Assembly (NCBI GenBank): GCA_027492975.1
Contig: JAPUDS010000030.1
Location: 1 to 40,643 of the forward strand
DNA from: Candidatus Saccharimonadota bacterium
Lineage (GTDB): Bacteria; Patescibacteriota; Saccharimonadia; Saccharimonadales; Saccharimonadaceae
Direction of reading: 5' to 3'
DNA length: 40,643 bases
Of this stretch, positions 39,743 to 40,643 are shown one piece after another. The notes below the pieces were generated by a model. That model did not search any database. It saw only the letters and a list, made by a program, of their open reading frames with translations, and was not told the origin of the DNA. Position numbers and translations under genes: made by a program. Each line of letters starts with the position of its first letter. Positions within the stretch are counted from its first letter, which is position 1.

Positions 39743-40096
39743 TTACCCGAACAGCCAGCCCAAGAACCAGATGGCCAGCACGATCAGGATGATGCCGCCA
39801 AAAATCATCACGAGGCCACCCACGCCATAGCCGAGGAACGAAGCGAGTACCCAGATGAGGAACGAACCCGGGAAGGCCCAGATTGCAAGCCTCTTGTCGA
39901 CATCGTTGCCCCAACTGGTATAGGCGATCCAGCTTGTAACGCAGACCAGTGGCGTGATAATCATCAGCGCTACACTGAACTGCTGGTGCCAGCTGTCGCC
40001 CCAGTAGTACCCACTCGTGGGGCCAACAACCAACACTCCGATTGCGATGCCGACCGCGCAGATGATGGCGAGGTAGATAGCCCTTGCTATTGCCAC
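39743..40096 (-). CDS. Small multi-pass membrane protein (unknown)
   Basis: About 117 residues with four hydrophobic segments: AIYLAIICAVGIAIGVLVV, FSVALMIITPLVCVTSWIAY, LAIWAFPGSFLIWVLASFLG and VMIFGGIILIVLAIWFLGW. It is short and almost entirely membrane-embedded. I choose the GTG at 40096 because it has GGGAG 6 nt ahead; an ATG at 40153 lies inside the -10 element of its promoter and cannot be on the mRNA if that promoter is used. The family is unknown. Confidence 0.6.
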   Translation of the reverse strand: MAIARAIYLAIICAVGIAIGVLVVGPTSGYYWGDSWHQQFSVALMIITPLVCVTSWIAYTSWGNDVDKRLAIWAFPGSFLIWVLASFLGYGVGGLVMIFGGIILIVLAIWFLGWLFG

Positions 40097-40148
40097 AGTG
40101 AACTCCCGATAACTAGACGGTACACAGGCCGGACGACCTGCTAAAGTA

Positions 40149-40177
40149 ATCATAATAAATATTTGACCATGAGTCAA
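40149..40177 (-). promoter_or_regulatory. Promoter of the small multi-pass membrane protein gene
   Basis: On the minus strand TTGACT (40177-40172), 17 bp, TATGAT (40154-40149). This gives a leader of about 45 nt before the GTG start. Confidence 0.65.
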
Positions 40178-40269
40178 TGTATTGGTGATAGTAAAATACG
40201 AAATTAGGGTCAACTAGACTGTCTGGTTTTGTATGAAAAGCGCCGAGGTAAGTATCTCGACGATTTTCT

Positions 40270-40357
<88 letters not shown>

Positions 40358-40372
40358 ATAAGACTAGTAGTT

Positions 40373-40381
40373 ATTCTATCA
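40373..40381 (-). promoter_or_regulatory. Extended -10 of tRNA-Ser(CGA)
   Basis: TGATAGAAT on the minus strand, 15 nt before the tRNA 5' end. Confidence 0.5.
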
Positions 40382-40393
40382 CGCTGAGTGATG

Positions 40394-40514
40394 GTTTTCG
40401 AGACAAGCCAGTATCGCTCCGGGCTAAAGCCCTCCGCTCCTCCGCCTCCTCATCGCCTCGCAAGCAAGCTTGCAGGCGATTTCGTTCGGCTCCGCCAACC
40501 ACTCCTGCACCTCT
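40394..40514 (-). pseudogene. Broken tRNA-Ser(CGA) copy split by an 83-nt insert
   Basis: GTTTTCGAGACAAGCCAGT (40394-40412) and CAACCACTCCTGCACCTCT (40496-40514) are identical to the adjacent intact tRNA (40317-40335 and 40337-40355), where only 1 nt separates them. In this copy 83 nt stand between them, in the D-loop. The copy also lacks the whole 3' half, so it is not functional. The insert carries a hairpin (40452-40480: ATCGCCT/AGGCGAT around GCAAGC/GCTTGC) and an inverted copy of the GC-rich unit at 39627-39657. Confidence 0.85.
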
Positions 40515-40587
40515 TCACGAACAGGGTAATTATAACAAAAACGCCCCAGATGACACAAACAACTGCCCCCTGCTGCAATTTCTGAAC

Positions 40588-40625
40588 CTATCACACTTTT
40601 CAGCTATAGCATAAAAGTGTGATAG
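40588..40625. repeat. Perfect 13-bp inverted repeat near window end
   Basis: CTATCACACTTTT (40588-40600) and AAAAGTGTGATAG (40613-40625) flank a 12-nt loop that contains the palindrome GCTATAGC. It may be a terminator or operator of a gene beyond the window. Nothing else is seen in 40515-40643. Confidence 0.85.
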
Positions 40626-40643
40626 ACAGGGGTGGAGAGGATA

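Noticed and set aside
40154-40213. Upstream start of the multi-pass membrane protein at 40213 (or 40153)
   Set aside because: Both lie inside or before the promoter TTGACT-17-TATGAT; a GTG with GGGAG at 40096 fits better.

Overview
The window looks like a chromosome segment around the replication origin of a Patescibacteria/CPR bacterium, most likely a Candidatus Saccharibacteria (TM7) relative. This is inferred from gene content, not from a database search. The pointers are a minimal rpmH-rnpA-yidC-jag / dnaA-dnaN-recF core, an adjoining type IV secretion-like (T4SS-like) locus with PrgI, a split VirB4, a VirB6-like protein and a tandem family of pilin-like genes, and wall-cutting surface enzymes. 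TGA is used as a stop (for example at 3034-3036), so the code appears standard.

Layout. 1-11500 is an AT-richer glycan/surface region: the C-terminal part of a repeat-built surface protein, two glycosyltransferase genes, an epimerase-pyruvyltransferase fusion, a MenD-like ThDP enzyme, and a Wzm/Wzt-type ABC exporter whose two genes are separated by a DUF4143 ATPase gene with its own 23-bp repeat array. 11526-17573 is the origin core: jag, yidC, rnpA and rpmH run left and dnaA, dnaN and recF run right. DnaA-box-like sites lie on both sides of dnaA, and the dnaA-dnaN gap holds a DnaA-box/DnaA-trio arrangement. 17570-32249 is the leftward T4SS-like locus: a PrgI-VirB4N-VirB4-M15 peptidase-triple-domain hydrolase-small membrane protein operon, plus an upstream group with a VirB6-like protein and two accessory proteins. 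A HigBA-type toxin-antitoxin pair sits between them.

32250-33701 holds a Fic protein gene behind two three-copy repeat arrays and a 30-bp palindrome. 33764-36791 holds seven small pilin-like membrane protein genes, the first four tightly coupled. 36887-40643 holds Hsp20, ComFC, a proline-rich membrane protein, three tRNA-Ser genes, one tRNA-Arg, a small multi-pass membrane protein, several hairpins and a broken tRNA-Ser copy.

How it may work together (inference): the ABC exporter and glycan enzymes would build and export a pyruvylated surface polymer. The T4SS-like apparatus (VirB4 motor, PrgI, VirB6-like channel, pilin family) together with a secreted nuclease-lysozyme-M23 protein and a membrane-anchored M15 carboxypeptidase could open a partner cell wall and process DNA. 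That would suit an epibiont that takes nucleotides or DNA from a host, and ComFC lies close by. No VirD4, VirB11 or relaxase is visible here. Many first genes of transcription units have a -10 element only 5-8 nt before the ATG and no Shine-Dalgarno (SD) sequence, so leaderless mRNAs appear common.
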